DNA of 64,000 nucleotides from Pseudomonadota bacterium (lineage in GTDB: Bacteria > Pseudomonadota > Gammaproteobacteria > Steroidobacterales > Steroidobacteraceae): positions 1-64,000 of the forward strand of contig JAEZFW010000033.1 in the NCBI GenBank assembly GCA_023417315.1, given 5' to 3'. The notes below the pieces were generated by a model, which had not been told where the DNA came from, ran no database searches, and saw nothing but the letters and a program-made list of their open reading frames with translations. A program made the position numbers and the translations under genes. Shown here one piece after another: positions 7,245 through 16,900 of the stretch (positions within the stretch are counted from its first letter, which is position 1; the number at the start of each line of letters is the position of its first letter).

Positions 7245-8072
7245 TCATTCTCCCAAATACACTTCCACCACGCGTCGGTCGTTCTGCACTTCGTCGATCG
7301 ACCCTTCCGCGAGGACCTGGCCTTCATGCAGCACCGTGACTTTGCGCGCGATCGAACGCACGAAGGCCATGTCGTGCTCGACGACGACGACCGAATGCTT
7401 GCCTGCCAGCGACAGTAGGAGCTCGGCGGTTCGTTCGACCTCTTGCGGTGTCATGCCCGCGACAGGCTCATCGACGAGCAGCAGCTGTGGGTCCTGCATC
7501 AGCAGCATCCCGATCTCGAGCCACTGCTTCTGTCCGTGGGAAAGCGCACCCGCACGCATCGAACGCAGGTCTTGCAGACGGATCGTCTCGAGCACCGTGT
7601 CGAGCAGCTCGTGCTGAGTCGGCGTGAGCGGATGGAGCATCGTGGTCCAGATCGATTTGTTACCGGCAGCAGCGAGCTCGAGATTCTCGAACACCGTATG
7701 CTGCTCGAAGACGGTCGGCTTCTGAAATTTCCGACCGATGCCGGCTTGAGCGATCGCGGGCTCGGTCATCGTGAGCAGATCCGTCGTCTGGCCGAACCAG
7801 GCGGAGCCCGCGTCTGGGCGCGTCTTGCCCGTGATGACATCCATCATCGTCGTCTTGCCGGCGCCATTCGGGCCGATGATGCAGCGAAGCTCGCCCGCAT
7901 CGATATACAAGGTGAGCGCATTGAGCGCTTTGAAACCGTCGAAGCTGACGGTGATGTCTTCGAGGTAGAGAATCGTGCCGTGAGATGTATCGCCGGCCAA
8001 AGGACGCTCGCTGCGAGCACCCGTCCCAAAGACTTTCTGCCAACCGTTCCGAATCGCGGTCGCCGCGTTCAT
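7245..8072 (-). CDS. urtD: Urea ABC transporter ATP-binding protein UrtD
   Basis: The ATG at 8072 overlaps the urtC stop by 4 bp (ATGA) and gives 275 residues. Upstream codons in the frame are antisense-like and rejected. Walker A is GPNGAGKTTMMD, followed by VITGKTRPDAG. The signature is the unusual LSHGQKQWLEIGMLLMQ and Walker B is LLLVDEPVAGMTPQE, both characteristic of UrtD. It energises urea import with UrtE at the inner face of the membrane. Confidence 0.95.
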   Translation of the reverse strand: MNAATAIRNGWQKVFGTGARSERPLAGDTSHGTILYLEDITVSFDGFKALNALTLYIDAGELRCIIGPNGAGKTTMMDVITGKTRPDAGSAWFGQTTDLLTMTEPAIAQAGIGRKFQKPTVFEQHTVFENLELAAAGNKSIWTTMLHPLTPTQHELLDTVLETIRLQDLRSMRAGALSHGQKQWLEIGMLLMQDPQLLLVDEPVAGMTPQEVERTAELLLSLAGKHSVVVVEHDMAFVRSIARKVTVLHEGQVLAEGSIDEVQNDRRVVEVYLGE

Positions 8073-9193
8073 GCCGTCACCGCCCGTCCGATCGGATCCC
8101 GCTTCTTCGCGAAGCGATCCGTCAACCCGACCACGCCTCGCGGCAAGAACAACGTGACCAGCACGAACAGCGCACCGAGCGCATACAGCCAGAACTCGGG
8201 TACTGCAGCCGTGAAGTAAGTCTTGGCGTAGTTGACGAGCACGGCACCTGCGACCGCCCCGTAGAGCGTGCCGCGACCGCCGACCGCGACCCAAATTACG
8301 ATCTCAATGGAATTGATCGGTTGGAACTCGCTCGGATTGATGATGCCGACTTGCGGCACGTAGAGCGCCCCCGCAATCCCAGCGAGTACCGCGGAAAACG
8401 CGAACACCCAAAGCTTGTAGGACTCCACACGATAGCCGATGAAGCGCGTCCGGCTTTCAGCGTCGCGCACCGCTTGGATCACACGACCGGCGCGCGAACG
8501 CGTGAGGTACTTGCACGCGAGATACCCCAATCCGAGCGCGATTCCAGAGGCGACGAACAACGACACGCGCGTGGCCGGCGCGTGAATGTCGAAACCGAGG
8601 ATCTCCTTGAAATCAGTGAGGCCGTTGTTGCCACCGAAGCCCATGTTGTTGCGGAAGAAGGCGAGCATCAGCGCGTACGTCAACGCCTGAGTGATGATCG
8701 AAAGGTACACGCCCGTGACTCGCGAGCGGAAAGCGAGCCAACCGAACACGAACGCAAGCACACCCGGCACCAGAACGACCATCACGGCTGCGAACCAGAA
8801 CATGTCGAAGCCGTACCAGAACCACGGCAGCTCGGTCCAGTTCAGGAACACCATGAAGTCGGGAAGCACCGGATGCCCATACACGCCGCGCGGTCCGATC
8901 TGCCGCATCAAGTACATGCCCATGGCATATCCGCCCAGCGCGAAGAACGCTGCGTGGCCCAGGCTCAAGATGCCGCAGTAGCCCCACACGAGATCCACCG
9001 CGATCGCGAGCAAGGCGTACGTCATGTATTTGCCGATCAGCGTCATCGAGTAGCTGGATAGATGCAAAGCTGAATCCACCGGCACCACTAAGTGCAAGAG
9101 TGGCGCAACGATCAATGTTGCGAGCAGCACGCTGAAGAACACCTTCGTGCCGCGATCTCCGAAGAGCAAGCTCAACAGTGGATGCGTGTTCAT
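8069..9193 (-). CDS. urtC: Urea ABC transporter permease UrtC
   Basis: This is a 374-residue LivM-type permease with about ten hydrophobic helices. Motifs include LVWGYCGILSLGHAAFFALGGYA near residue 80 and the cytoplasmic EAA-like loop SRAGRVIQAVRDAESRTRFIGY. It pairs with UrtB as the transmembrane pore. The start at 9193 leaves the frame's upstream codons in a GGATAGG repeat. It couples to urtD by a 4-bp overlap. Confidence 0.95.
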   Translation of the reverse strand: MNTHPLLSLLFGDRGTKVFFSVLLATLIVAPLLHLVVPVDSALHLSSYSMTLIGKYMTYALLAIAVDLVWGYCGILSLGHAAFFALGGYAMGMYLMRQIGPRGVYGHPVLPDFMVFLNWTELPWFWYGFDMFWFAAVMVVLVPGVLAFVFGWLAFRSRVTGVYLSIITQALTYALMLAFFRNNMGFGGNNGLTDFKEILGFDIHAPATRVSLFVASGIALGLGYLACKYLTRSRAGRVIQAVRDAESRTRFIGYRVESYKLWVFAFSAVLAGIAGALYVPQVGIINPSEFQPINSIEIVIWVAVGGRGTLYGAVAGAVLVNYAKTYFTAAVPEFWLYALGALFVLVTLFLPRGVVGLTDRFAKKRDPIGRAVTA

Positions 9194-9206
9194 ACCTTCT
9201 CGAAGC

Positions 9207-9340
9207 GGATAGGGCATAGGGGACAGGGGATAGTCCAGAGCGCCGCGCCCTCGTGCGGCACGCAACTCGCGTGAGAATGCATTGCCTTCAGGTCTCGGCT
9301 CTTGCTATCCCCTATCCGCCATCCGCTATCCCCTACCCTC
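9207..9340. repeat. Periodic inverted repeat, heptamer GGATAGG (urtB/urtC gap)
   Basis: The left arm (9207-9233) reads GGATAGG-GCATAGG-GGACAGG-GGATAG. The right arm (9304-9340) reads CTATCCC-CTATCCG-CCATCCG-CTATCCC-CTACCCT, its reverse complement with the same period. It is 13 nt from the urtC start and 5 nt from the urtB stop. The loop of about 70 nt has no recognisable feature. Confidence 0.9.
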
Positions 9341-9345
9341 ATTAC

Positions 9346-10977
9346 TTAACCCTCGGCCGCTCTACCCTTCTGCGGGAACAATCCGCGCGGGCGGCGTTGA
9401 ATGAACAGAATCAACGCAATGAGCACGAAGATCTTCGCGAGCACGGCGCCTGCGTGCGGCTCGAGCACTTGATTGACGACGCCGAGCGACATGCCGCCAA
9501 TCAATGTTCCCCAAAGATTGCCGACCCCACCGAACACGACGACCATGAAGGAATCGATGATGTACGACTGGCCGAGATTCGGACCCACGTTCGTGAGTTG
9601 ACTCAGTGCGACTCCAGCCACACCCGCGATGCCCGAGCCGAGCCCGAACGTGAGCGCGTCGACCCATTCCGTACGAACACCCATCGCCTTCGCCATTGGA
9701 CGGTTCATCGCCACCGCACGCACCTTGAGTCCCAAGCTCGTGCGCCTGAGCACGATCAGGAGAATCGCGAACACGATCAGCATGAAGATCACGACGTACA
9801 GGCGGTTGTACGTGATCGAGAGCGCCTCGTTGATCTGCATCGAACCTGACATCCATGAGGGCGTCTCGACAGGACGATTGTTCGCGGTGAACACGTCTCG
9901 CACGATCTGCTGCAGGATGAGGCTCACGCCGAACGTCGCCAGCAAGGTCTCGAGCGGTCGACCATAGAGGAATCGCACGACCCCACGCTCGATCAACACA
10001 CCGACGAAGCCGGATACGAGGAACGCGGCCGGGATCGCGATGAGAACCGATGCGCCTATGTAGGAAGGCAGCAGCAATTGAATGACGTAGGTTGTGTAGG
10101 CGCCGAGCATCATGAGCTCGCCGTGCGCCATGTTGATGACGCCCTTCACGCCGAAGGTAATCGCAAGTCCGATCGCCGCCAGTACGAGCACCGAGCCAAG
10201 ACTCAGGCCGAAAAAAAGCGTCTCAATCAGCGCATAGAAGCTGCGCCACGACTTGATGCTATTCACAGCCTCGAGCGCCGCGGCGCGGACCTTCTCGTCG
10301 GGCTCGATGTATGCCCCGTCAGCGCCGCGCTCGAGTACGGCCGATAGACGGTTGAAAACTTCGGGGCTGAGATTTCCGCTCAGCACTTCGATCGCGCCGA
10401 GCCGGACCGCCGCATCGTCACTACCGAGATCGGCAAGCGCGAGCCCCGAGCGCATCGCTTCGCGCACGGCATCGCTCTTTTCCGCCTCGACGAGCTTGCG
10501 CAGCAGCTCCGCGCCCTCCTCGTCCAGCGATCTCATCATCTCGGTGACGGCCGCGAGGCGTACGCCAGCATCGGGATCCGTCAGCCCAAAGCTCGCAAGC
10601 GCGCCTTTCAATTGTTTGCGAAGCTGATTGTTCGTCGTGATCTTCGTGAGCTCGCTCGACGTCGCCGATCCTGCGGCTTGCAACGTCGCGGGATCTTTGA
10701 GAGCCAGGTGCTCACCCGCCGCTTCGGTGATGAAGACTTGCTTATCTTCCTTGCGGAAGTAGAGTGTGCCTTCGAGCAATGCACTCAACAGCGCGCGCGT
10801 ACTGGGATGCCGCGTCTGTGCGAGCTCATCGACCGCCTGTCCCTTCACCTTGAAGTTCGTCGTTGCCAGTTTCGCGACGGCTTGCGTAAACCCATCGTCT
10901 GCGGAGGCGAACGCGTTGGAGCAACAAAGCGCTGCGATTGCGATCAGCAATACCAGGCAGTGGACGGCTCGCGCCAT
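9346..10977 (-). CDS. urtB: Urea ABC transporter permease UrtB
   Basis: The protein has 543 residues from the ATG at 10977, whose first 24 residues form a plausible signal sequence (hydrophobic VLLIAIAAL core, cleavage after NAFA). A TTG 36 bases upstream is possible. Residues about 25-250 form an alpha-helical periplasmic domain with HEAT-like features, normal for UrtB but absent from LivH. The remaining 290 residues are the permease, with GVINMAHGELMMLGAYTTY and the EAA-type loop RAVAMNRPMAKAMGV. It forms the pore with UrtC. Confidence 0.94.
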   Translation of the reverse strand: MARAVHCLVLLIAIAALCCSNAFASADDGFTQAVAKLATTNFKVKGQAVDELAQTRHPSTRALLSALLEGTLYFRKEDKQVFITEAAGEHLALKDPATLQAAGSATSSELTKITTNNQLRKQLKGALASFGLTDPDAGVRLAAVTEMMRSLDEEGAELLRKLVEAEKSDAVREAMRSGLALADLGSDDAAVRLGAIEVLSGNLSPEVFNRLSAVLERGADGAYIEPDEKVRAAALEAVNSIKSWRSFYALIETLFFGLSLGSVLVLAAIGLAITFGVKGVINMAHGELMMLGAYTTYVIQLLLPSYIGASVLIAIPAAFLVSGFVGVLIERGVVRFLYGRPLETLLATFGVSLILQQIVRDVFTANNRPVETPSWMSGSMQINEALSITYNRLYVVIFMLIVFAILLIVLRRTSLGLKVRAVAMNRPMAKAMGVRTEWVDALTFGLGSGIAGVAGVALSQLTNVGPNLGQSYIIDSFMVVVFGGVGNLWGTLIGGMSLGVVNQVLEPHAGAVLAKIFVLIALILFIQRRPRGLFPQKGRAAEG

Positions 10978-11056
10978 CGTGTGTCTATCGATCGTCAATG
11001 CGATTGGTGTCAAGTTCTTCGATCTCTCAATCGAGCGACTTAGCTTGCGAACTAAG

Positions 11057-11099
11057 ATGCCCCCACCCTGACCCTCCCCCGCTCGCGCAGGGGAGGGAT
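11057..11099. repeat. REP-like element, copy 1
   Basis: It contains GATGCCCCCACCCTG followed by a hairpin, CCCTCCCC (11072-11079) with GGGGAGGG (11090-11097). The same arrangement recurs at 18440-18487 (inverted) and 51740-51785 (inverted). Related CCCTCACCCTNNCCCTCTCCC elements are common between genes in many Gammaproteobacteria. It lies between urtA and urtB. Confidence 0.75.
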
Positions 11100-11130
11100 T
11101 GTTTCCGAGGGAAGGCGCGGCAGCGCTCTG

Positions 11131-11160
11131 AACTAACCGCTAACCGCTAACCCCTTCCCT
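11131..11160. repeat. Single-arm TAACCGC heptamer repeat at the urtA stop
   Basis: Three TAACCGC units (11140-based phase, 11134-11154) end 10 nt from the urtA stop codon. No complementary arm is found on the urtB side, where the REP-like element sits instead. It shares the word of the elements at 357-472 and 27765-27912. Confidence 0.7.
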
Positions 11161-11163
11161 TCT

Positions 11164-12456
11164 TCACTCATAGTTCTGTCCCGAGCACTTCTTCGTCTTC
11201 TTGTTGTAGTTGCCGCACTTGAGCGTCACCCAGTCCGCTTCGATGTCCTTGCTGCCGTCGAGGAAGTCAGACCACGCATCGCCAGCAACGAGACCGTCCG
11301 TTTGCCACACGGTGTCGAACTGTCCGTCCGCGCGCACTTCGCCGATCAGTACGGGCTTCGTGAGGTGGTGGTTCGGAAGCATCTTCGCGACGCCACCGGT
11401 GAGGTTCGGCACTTCGATCCCGATCATCGCGTCGATGACCTTGTCGACGTTCGTCGTCTTCGCCTTCTCGACCGCTTTCACCCACATGTTGAAGCCGATC
11501 ACGTGCGCTTCCATCGGATCGTTCGTCACCCGCTTCGGATTCTTGATGAACGTCTGCCACTTCTTGATGAACTCGGCATTCGCCGGATCATCGACGCTCA
11601 TGAAGTAGTTCCACGCGGCGAGGTGACCCACGAGCGGCTTCGTGTCGATGCCCGAGAGCTCTTCTTCACCGACCGAGAACGCCACGACCGGAATGTCTTC
11701 CGCCGAGATCTTCTGGTTGCCGAGCTCCTTGTAGAACGGCACGTTGGCATCGCCGTTGATCGTTGAGACAACTGCCGTCTTCTTGCCCGCCGAGCCGAAC
11801 TTCTTGATATCGGCCACGATACGCTGCCAGTCCGAGTGCCCGAACGGCGTGTAGTTGATCATGATGTCTTCTTGCTTGACGCCCTTCGCCTTCAAGTAGG
11901 CTTCGAGGATCTTGTTCGTCGTGCGCGGATAGACATAGTCGGTGCCGGCGAGCACCCAACGCTCGACGCCGACGTCGTTCATGAGATAGTCGACCGCAGG
12001 AATGGCTTGCTGATTCGGCGCGGCGCCCGTATAGAACACGTTGCGCGACGATTCCTCACCTTCGTACTGCACCGGGTAGAACAACAAACCGTTGTTCTTC
12101 TCGAAGACCGGCAGCACGGACTTGCGCGACACCGAAGTCCAGCAGCCGAAAACGACGTCCACCTTGTCCTTCACGAGCAGCTGCTCTGCCTTCTCCGCGA
12201 ACAGCGGCCAATTCGATGCCGGGTCGACGACCACGGCTTCGAGCTTCTTGCCAAGGACCCCGCCTTGTCTGTTCTGCTCTTCGATGAGCATCAGCACGGT
12301 GTCCTTCAGCGTCGTCTCCGAGATCGCCATCGTGCCCGAGAGCGAATGCAGCACGCCGACCTTGATGGTGTCGGCGGCTTGCGCCGCGCCCGCCGCGACG
12401 ACCGCCATGGCAGCCGCAACTTTTGCGAGCCCGCCCAGGATGCGTTTTCTAGTCAT
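11164..12456 (-). CDS. urtA: Urea ABC transporter substrate-binding protein UrtA
   Basis: The 430-residue periplasmic binding protein has a signal peptide ending AAGAAQA|AD (about residue 27). It contains the family stretch VGVLHSLSGTMAISE and the FGCWTSVSRKSVLPVFE and LLFYPVQYEGEE segments that separate UrtA from leucine-binding relatives. It captures urea and delivers it to UrtBC. The gene follows the porin by 32 bp on the same strand and heads the transporter block. Confidence 0.97.
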   Translation of the reverse strand: MTRKRILGGLAKVAAAMAVVAAGAAQAADTIKVGVLHSLSGTMAISETTLKDTVLMLIEEQNRQGGVLGKKLEAVVVDPASNWPLFAEKAEQLLVKDKVDVVFGCWTSVSRKSVLPVFEKNNGLLFYPVQYEGEESSRNVFYTGAAPNQQAIPAVDYLMNDVGVERWVLAGTDYVYPRTTNKILEAYLKAKGVKQEDIMINYTPFGHSDWQRIVADIKKFGSAGKKTAVVSTINGDANVPFYKELGNQKISAEDIPVVAFSVGEEELSGIDTKPLVGHLAAWNYFMSVDDPANAEFIKKWQTFIKNPKRVTNDPMEAHVIGFNMWVKAVEKAKTTNVDKVIDAMIGIEVPNLTGGVAKMLPNHHLTKPVLIGEVRADGQFDTVWQTDGLVAGDAWSDFLDGSKDIEADWVTLKCGNYNKKTKKCSGQNYE

Positions 12457-12488
12457 GGATCTATCCTCTTTGAGTTGCTTGGCTTAGA

Positions 12489-13586
12489 TCAGATTTGCAC
12501 TTGCAGCCCGAGCCCGATCTGACTCGCATCGCCGCCCGTGACGGGATCGAAGCTCACATCGATGTAGAACAAGCTGATGCGCGCGTTGAAATCCTTGATG
12601 ATGTAGTTGAGATTGAGCTCGGTCGTCTCTTGATCGACATCTCCGAGCAACGTGTTCTCGAACGTCGCTTCGCCGTACTTGCCGAGCACCTGGAACTTGC
12701 CGATCCCCACGACCTGCGGGAACAGATACGCGCCGAGCAAGTAGTAGCCGCCAGTTTCGTCGTATCCTCCGGCGGTCGGAGGCGGATAGCCGCCGAGTCC
12801 GTCGTACCAGGCGTATTCCGCTTCGACGGTGACGACCCCGTCGTTGCCAAGCTTCTTCTCGAGCAGGAAATCGACGGAGTACGCGTTATCTCCGCTCGCG
12901 GTCTGCGCAGCGACGCCGAGCGCGAGTAGATCCTTCGCGCCGTAGTACGTGCCGTTCAGGTAGTAGCCTGCCTCCGCATCCCAGAAGTCGAGCTGCACGC
13001 GGCCGGCCCACAACACATCTGAATCGCCGGTCGTGGGCTCGTCGATCACGTTGATCATGTCGAACGCGCCGAACGAAACTTTCGCGATACCGAACTGACC
13101 CCAATACATCACGCCATCGGCGCGTCCTGTCGTCTCGAATGGGTAACCGTCTTGGATGCCGTCGATGAACGTGCCCCAGTGGCTTGCGTAGTAGGGACCG
13201 TAGAGGTTTGCGCGATCGCTCGGTGGCAAGAAGCGACCTGCCCAGATGTTGAACTGATCGGAGAACGAGAACTGTGCGGCCGCATCGATCACGCGGATCT
13301 CCTCGCTCACCGAGTCGTACTCGGTGTTGAGCATGAGGCCGATGTTCTCGGTGACCTTGCCGCTGATGTAGATGCGCGCGCTGTTCAACGCGAAGTCGTC
13401 GATCTCCTCGCCGACATCAGGGTCGGTGTGCGCGAAGCTCGTGCGCATACCTGCGCCGACCGACACCGGAGGAAGATTGATGTCGGCCGCCCACGCGTGA
13501 ACTGCGGGCAGACATAGCAAAGTCGCACCGGCAAGTGCGGCGCTGAGTTGCCGCTTACCGAAAGGTTCTTCTCGTTGCGAACGCAT
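12489..13586 (-). CDS. Outer-membrane porin-like beta-barrel associated with urea uptake
   Basis: The 365-residue product starts at the ATG at 13586, preceded by the strong ribosome site AAGAAGGA. It has a signal peptide (core AALAGATLLCLPAVHA, cleavage after AWA) and alternating beta-strand composition with many aromatic-Gly patterns, ending in a short amphipathic strand. It resembles porins found beside urt operons and likely admits urea. Position, 32 bp before urtA, makes it the first gene of the supra-operon. The long open frame upstream of 13586 is not coding. Substrate is inferred from context. Confidence 0.82.
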   Translation of the reverse strand: MRSQREEPFGKRQLSAALAGATLLCLPAVHAWAADINLPPVSVGAGMRTSFAHTDPDVGEEIDDFALNSARIYISGKVTENIGLMLNTEYDSVSEEIRVIDAAAQFSFSDQFNIWAGRFLPPSDRANLYGPYYASHWGTFIDGIQDGYPFETTGRADGVMYWGQFGIAKVSFGAFDMINVIDEPTTGDSDVLWAGRVQLDFWDAEAGYYLNGTYYGAKDLLALGVAAQTASGDNAYSVDFLLEKKLGNDGVVTVEAEYAWYDGLGGYPPPTAGGYDETGGYYLLGAYLFPQVVGIGKFQVLGKYGEATFENTLLGDVDQETTELNLNYIIKDFNARISLFYIDVSFDPVTGGDASQIGLGLQVQI

Positions 13587-13663
13587 GAATATTTCCTTCT
13601 TTGAGTGACGGACCAGTGATTCGCTGGGGCGAAACCTAGTCGGCTCGTTAGAAGGCGGGTACG

Positions 13664-13677
13664 CGTCATTTGACGTA
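13664..13677 (-). promoter_or_regulatory. Candidate response-regulator site upstream of the porin-urt-ure operon
   Basis: The sequence CGTCATTTGACGTA contains the dyad CGTCA-TT-TGACG. A near-identical copy, CGTCGTTTGACGTA, lies at 19225-19238. Both are in the same orientation relative to a minus-strand gene, 77 and 83 nt upstream of the porin and ureG start codons. The LuxR-type regulator encoded between them is the obvious candidate ligand. Binding is inferred. Confidence 0.55.
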
Positions 13678-13749
13678 GACACCTGCGCGTGCGCCATCGC
13701 GGTGCGCGCGCCGCGCCGCGCGCACTGGGATGGCGCGCGAGCACGCCGG

Positions 13750-13907
13750 CCAACTGGCTCACTGGCCACTGGCGACTGGCTAGAATCGGAGGCATCGCGG
13801 GCGATTCGCAGTTGACGCTCGCGAGGCATATCCCGTGTTTGAAGCGATAGACGCGCGCTACGCGAAGCATTTCTGGCCAGTCGCCAGTGGCCAGTGGCCA
13901 GTTGGCC
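13750..13907. repeat. Periodic inverted repeat, heptamer CACTGGC/GTGGCCA (divergent gap)
   Basis: The left arm (13750-13783) reads AACTGGC-TCACTGG-CCACTGG-CGACTGG in 7-nt steps. The right arm (13873-13907) is CTGGCCA-GTCGCCA-GTGGCCA-GTGGCCA-GTTGGCC. The two are complementary across a loop of about 90 nt. Because the flanking genes diverge, it cannot be a terminator for either. The same word recurs at 26354-26475 and 36472-36640. Confidence 0.9.
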
Positions 13908-13971
13908 TCGGCTTTGGCATCTGACTTGCTCTTCCCCTCCCGCCACTGGTCCTGGCGGGCGCTTCAACGCC

Positions 13972-16900
13972 GTGAACAACGACAATCAACACACGCATCC
14001 ACGACAACGCATCGTTCGCGAACGGCGGCAGTACAACCAATGGGTGGCGAGCCAGACGCTCGAGGATTACGCGCTTCGCTACACGGCTGATCGCGCGCGC
14101 AAGTCGTCCTTTAGTGTCGGCAACACCGCATTCGGACCGATTGCGTTCCTCGCGTGCGAAGCGATCGGTGGCGCGCTCACGATCGCGTACGGTTTTCCCA
14201 ACACCGCTTGGGCCATTCTCGCGTTTTCGGTGCTGATGTTCGCGATTGGCTTGCCTATCTGTTACTACGCAGCGAAGTACGGCGTCGACATCGATCTGCT
14301 CACCCGAGGCGCGGGCTTCGGCTACATGGGCTCGACGCTCACCTCCTTGATCTACGCATCATTTACGTTCCTGCTCTTCGCGATCGAAGCGAGCATCATG
14401 TCGATGGCACTGCGGATGATGTTCGACATTCCGCTCGCCATCGCGCATCTCATCAGCTCGCTCATCGTCATCCCGATCGCCCTCTATGGTGTAAGCCTCA
14501 TCAGCAAGATGCAGATCGTCACCCAGCCGATCTGGCTGGTGCTGCAGTTCTTGCCGATCATCTACATCGCATGGAACGCACCGGCTGAGATCAGCGAATG
14601 GACGGGATTCACAGGTGAGCAAGGAAGCAGCGATGGCACGCTCGATTTCGTTCTGTTCGGAATGGCGGCCTCCGTGCTGCTCTCGCTCCTGCCGCAGATC
14701 GGAGAGCAAGTCGACTACTTGCGCTTCCTGCCGAATCGCACGAGGACGAATCGTATCGGCTGGTGGACCGCCGTCGTCGGTACCGGACCCGGCTGGGTCG
14801 TGCTCGGCGCTTTCAAGATCCTCGCGGGCTCCTTCCTTGCATTTCTTGCGCTTCGACATGGCATTCCTGCCGCTCAGGCAGATGAGCCGACAGAGATGTA
14901 TCTGCTCGCCTTCAAGGAAACCGTGAGCTCGCCGACCTTCGCGCTCGTGCTCACGGGAATCTTCGTCATCGTCTGTCAGCTCAAGATCAACGTGACGAAT
15001 GCATACGCAGGCTCGATCGCCTGGTCGAATTTCTTCTCGCGTCTGACCCACAGCCACCCAGGACGTGTCGTGTGGCTCGTGTTCAATGTGCTGGTTGCCC
15101 TGCTCTTGATGATCACCGGCATCTTTCAGGCAATCGAAAGCATCCTGGTGATCTACGCGAACTTCGCCGCAGGCTGGATCGGTGCGCTCACAGCCGATCT
15201 CGTGATCAACAAGCCGCTCGGCTACAGCCCAAAGTACATCGAGTTCAAACGAGCGCACCTCTATGACATCAATCCAGTTGGCGTCGGTGCGCTGCTCCTG
15301 TCCGTGCTGTTCTCGAGCCTCGCGTTCTTGGGCGTGTTCGGTCAGATGCCGCAGATCCTCTCGCCCTTCGTGGCGCTCTCGGTGGCCTTCATTGCTGCAC
15401 CTGTCATCGCGTGGGCCACGAAGGGGCGCTACTACCTCGCGCGTCCTGCGGCCGGCCTCGATCCGCATGCGAAGGAGATGCGCTGCACGATCTGCGAGAA
15501 CGTCTTTGAGCGCAGCGACATGGCGCTCTGCCCAGCCTACTCAGGTCCCATCTGCTCGCTGTGCTGCACGCTCGAAGCGCGTTGTCGCGACATGTGCAAG
15601 ACGAAAAGCCGTGCGGCGGAGCAACTGCACAGCTTCGTCGAAACAGCGCTCCCGGCGCGCGTAGCCTCGGCGCTCAACACTCGTGCCGGTCACTTCTTCG
15701 GTTTGCTTGCGCTCTTCACGGTGACGACCGGCCTGCTGCTGTCGTTCATCCATCACCAGTATGGCGGACGCATACCGGATCATCGCGAAGTCATTAGCAC
15801 GACCCTGTGGCTCGTGTTTCTCGTGCTGGTAGTGTTGTCCGGGGTCGCGGCGTGGTTGATCGTGCTCGCACATGAGAGTCGTCGCGCGGCGGAAGCGGAA
15901 TCGGCACGCCAGACGACGATGCTCATGGAAGAGATCGAAGCCCATAAACGCACGGATGCAGCGCTGCAGAGGGCGAAAGAAGTTGCGGAGTCCGCGAATC
16001 TCGCCAAGACGCGCTACATCGTGGGGCTGAGTCACGAGATTCGCTCGCCCTTGAACTCGATCTTCGGCTACGCACAACTCCTCGAACGGGGTCTCGCAGG
16101 GCCTGCCGACAACGCCATCCGCGTGATCCGCCGCAGCGCCGAGCACCTTGCGAATCTCATCGATGGACTGCTCGACATCTCCAAGATCGAAAGCGGCATG
16201 CTGAAGCTCTCACGCGATCGCGTGCAATTGCCGGAGTTCCTCGACCAGCTCGTCGACATGTTTCGCTTGCAGGCCGCGAACCGCGGGATTGAGTTCCGCT
16301 ATCAAGTGCCGTCCAACTTGCCGACGTACGTGCACACGGATCAGAAACGTCTACGTCAGATTCTGATCAACCTCCTGTCCAATGCGATCAAGTACACCGA
16401 GCGCGGTCATGCGAGCCTCGTCGTACGCTATCGCAACCCGATCGCTGAGTTCGAGATCTCGGACTCCGGCGTCGGTATCCCCGCGGAGGATCTCGAGCGC
16501 GTGTTTCAACCTTTTGAGCGCGGGAGCGCACCTAACGTCCGCTCGATTCCTGGCACCGGACTCGGCCTCACGATCACGAAGCTGCTCACGCATATCATGG
16601 GTGGCGAGATCGTGGCGCGTAGCACGCCAGGTTACGGCACGAGCTTCACGGTTCGACTCCTCCTCACCGAAGCGAGTCATGCACCCGCGCGTCTCCATCA
16701 AGCACCCATTCGAGGCTATGAAGGCGCACCGCGAACCGTGCTCCTAATCGATGACGACCTCGCACATCTCGATATCGTGCAGAAGCTGCTGCGCTCGCTG
16801 CAGTTTGTCGTATTCACCGCGGCTGAGGCGCGCGCCGGGATCGAGCTTGCACGCCAATGCAAACCCGACTTGGCGCTGATCGACATCTCGATGCCCGACC

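Larger units (their letters stand above)
13587..13971. other. Divergent intergenic region, porin/sensor kinase
   Basis: This 385-bp gap separates two divergent genes. It holds the candidate regulator site at 13664-13677, a GC-rich hairpin (GTGCGCG 13702-13708 with CGCGCAC 13719-13725), and the heptamer inverted repeat at 13750-13907. No convincing sigma-70 hexamer pair is evident for either gene, which would suit activator-dependent promoters. No small gene is apparent. Confidence 0.7.

Noticed and set aside
7985..9061. A 358-codon plus-strand open frame opposite urtC/urtD
   Set aside because: It is a shadow of two conserved urea-transporter genes with no ribosome site or family motif.
13894..13971. 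An N-terminal extension of the sensor kinase from the ATG at 13894
   Set aside because: These codons fall in the heptamer repeat and beyond; the encoded residues have no family similarity, so the GTG at 13972 is preferred.
12489..13985. A 498-residue porin including a long N-terminal extension
   Set aside because: The strong ribosome site and signal peptide at 13586 define the start; upstream codons include heptamer repeat.
14359..15468. A 369-codon minus-strand open frame opposite the sensor kinase
   Set aside because: Antisense to the permease domain, very rich in charged residues (E, R, H, D) as expected from reversing membrane-helix codons.
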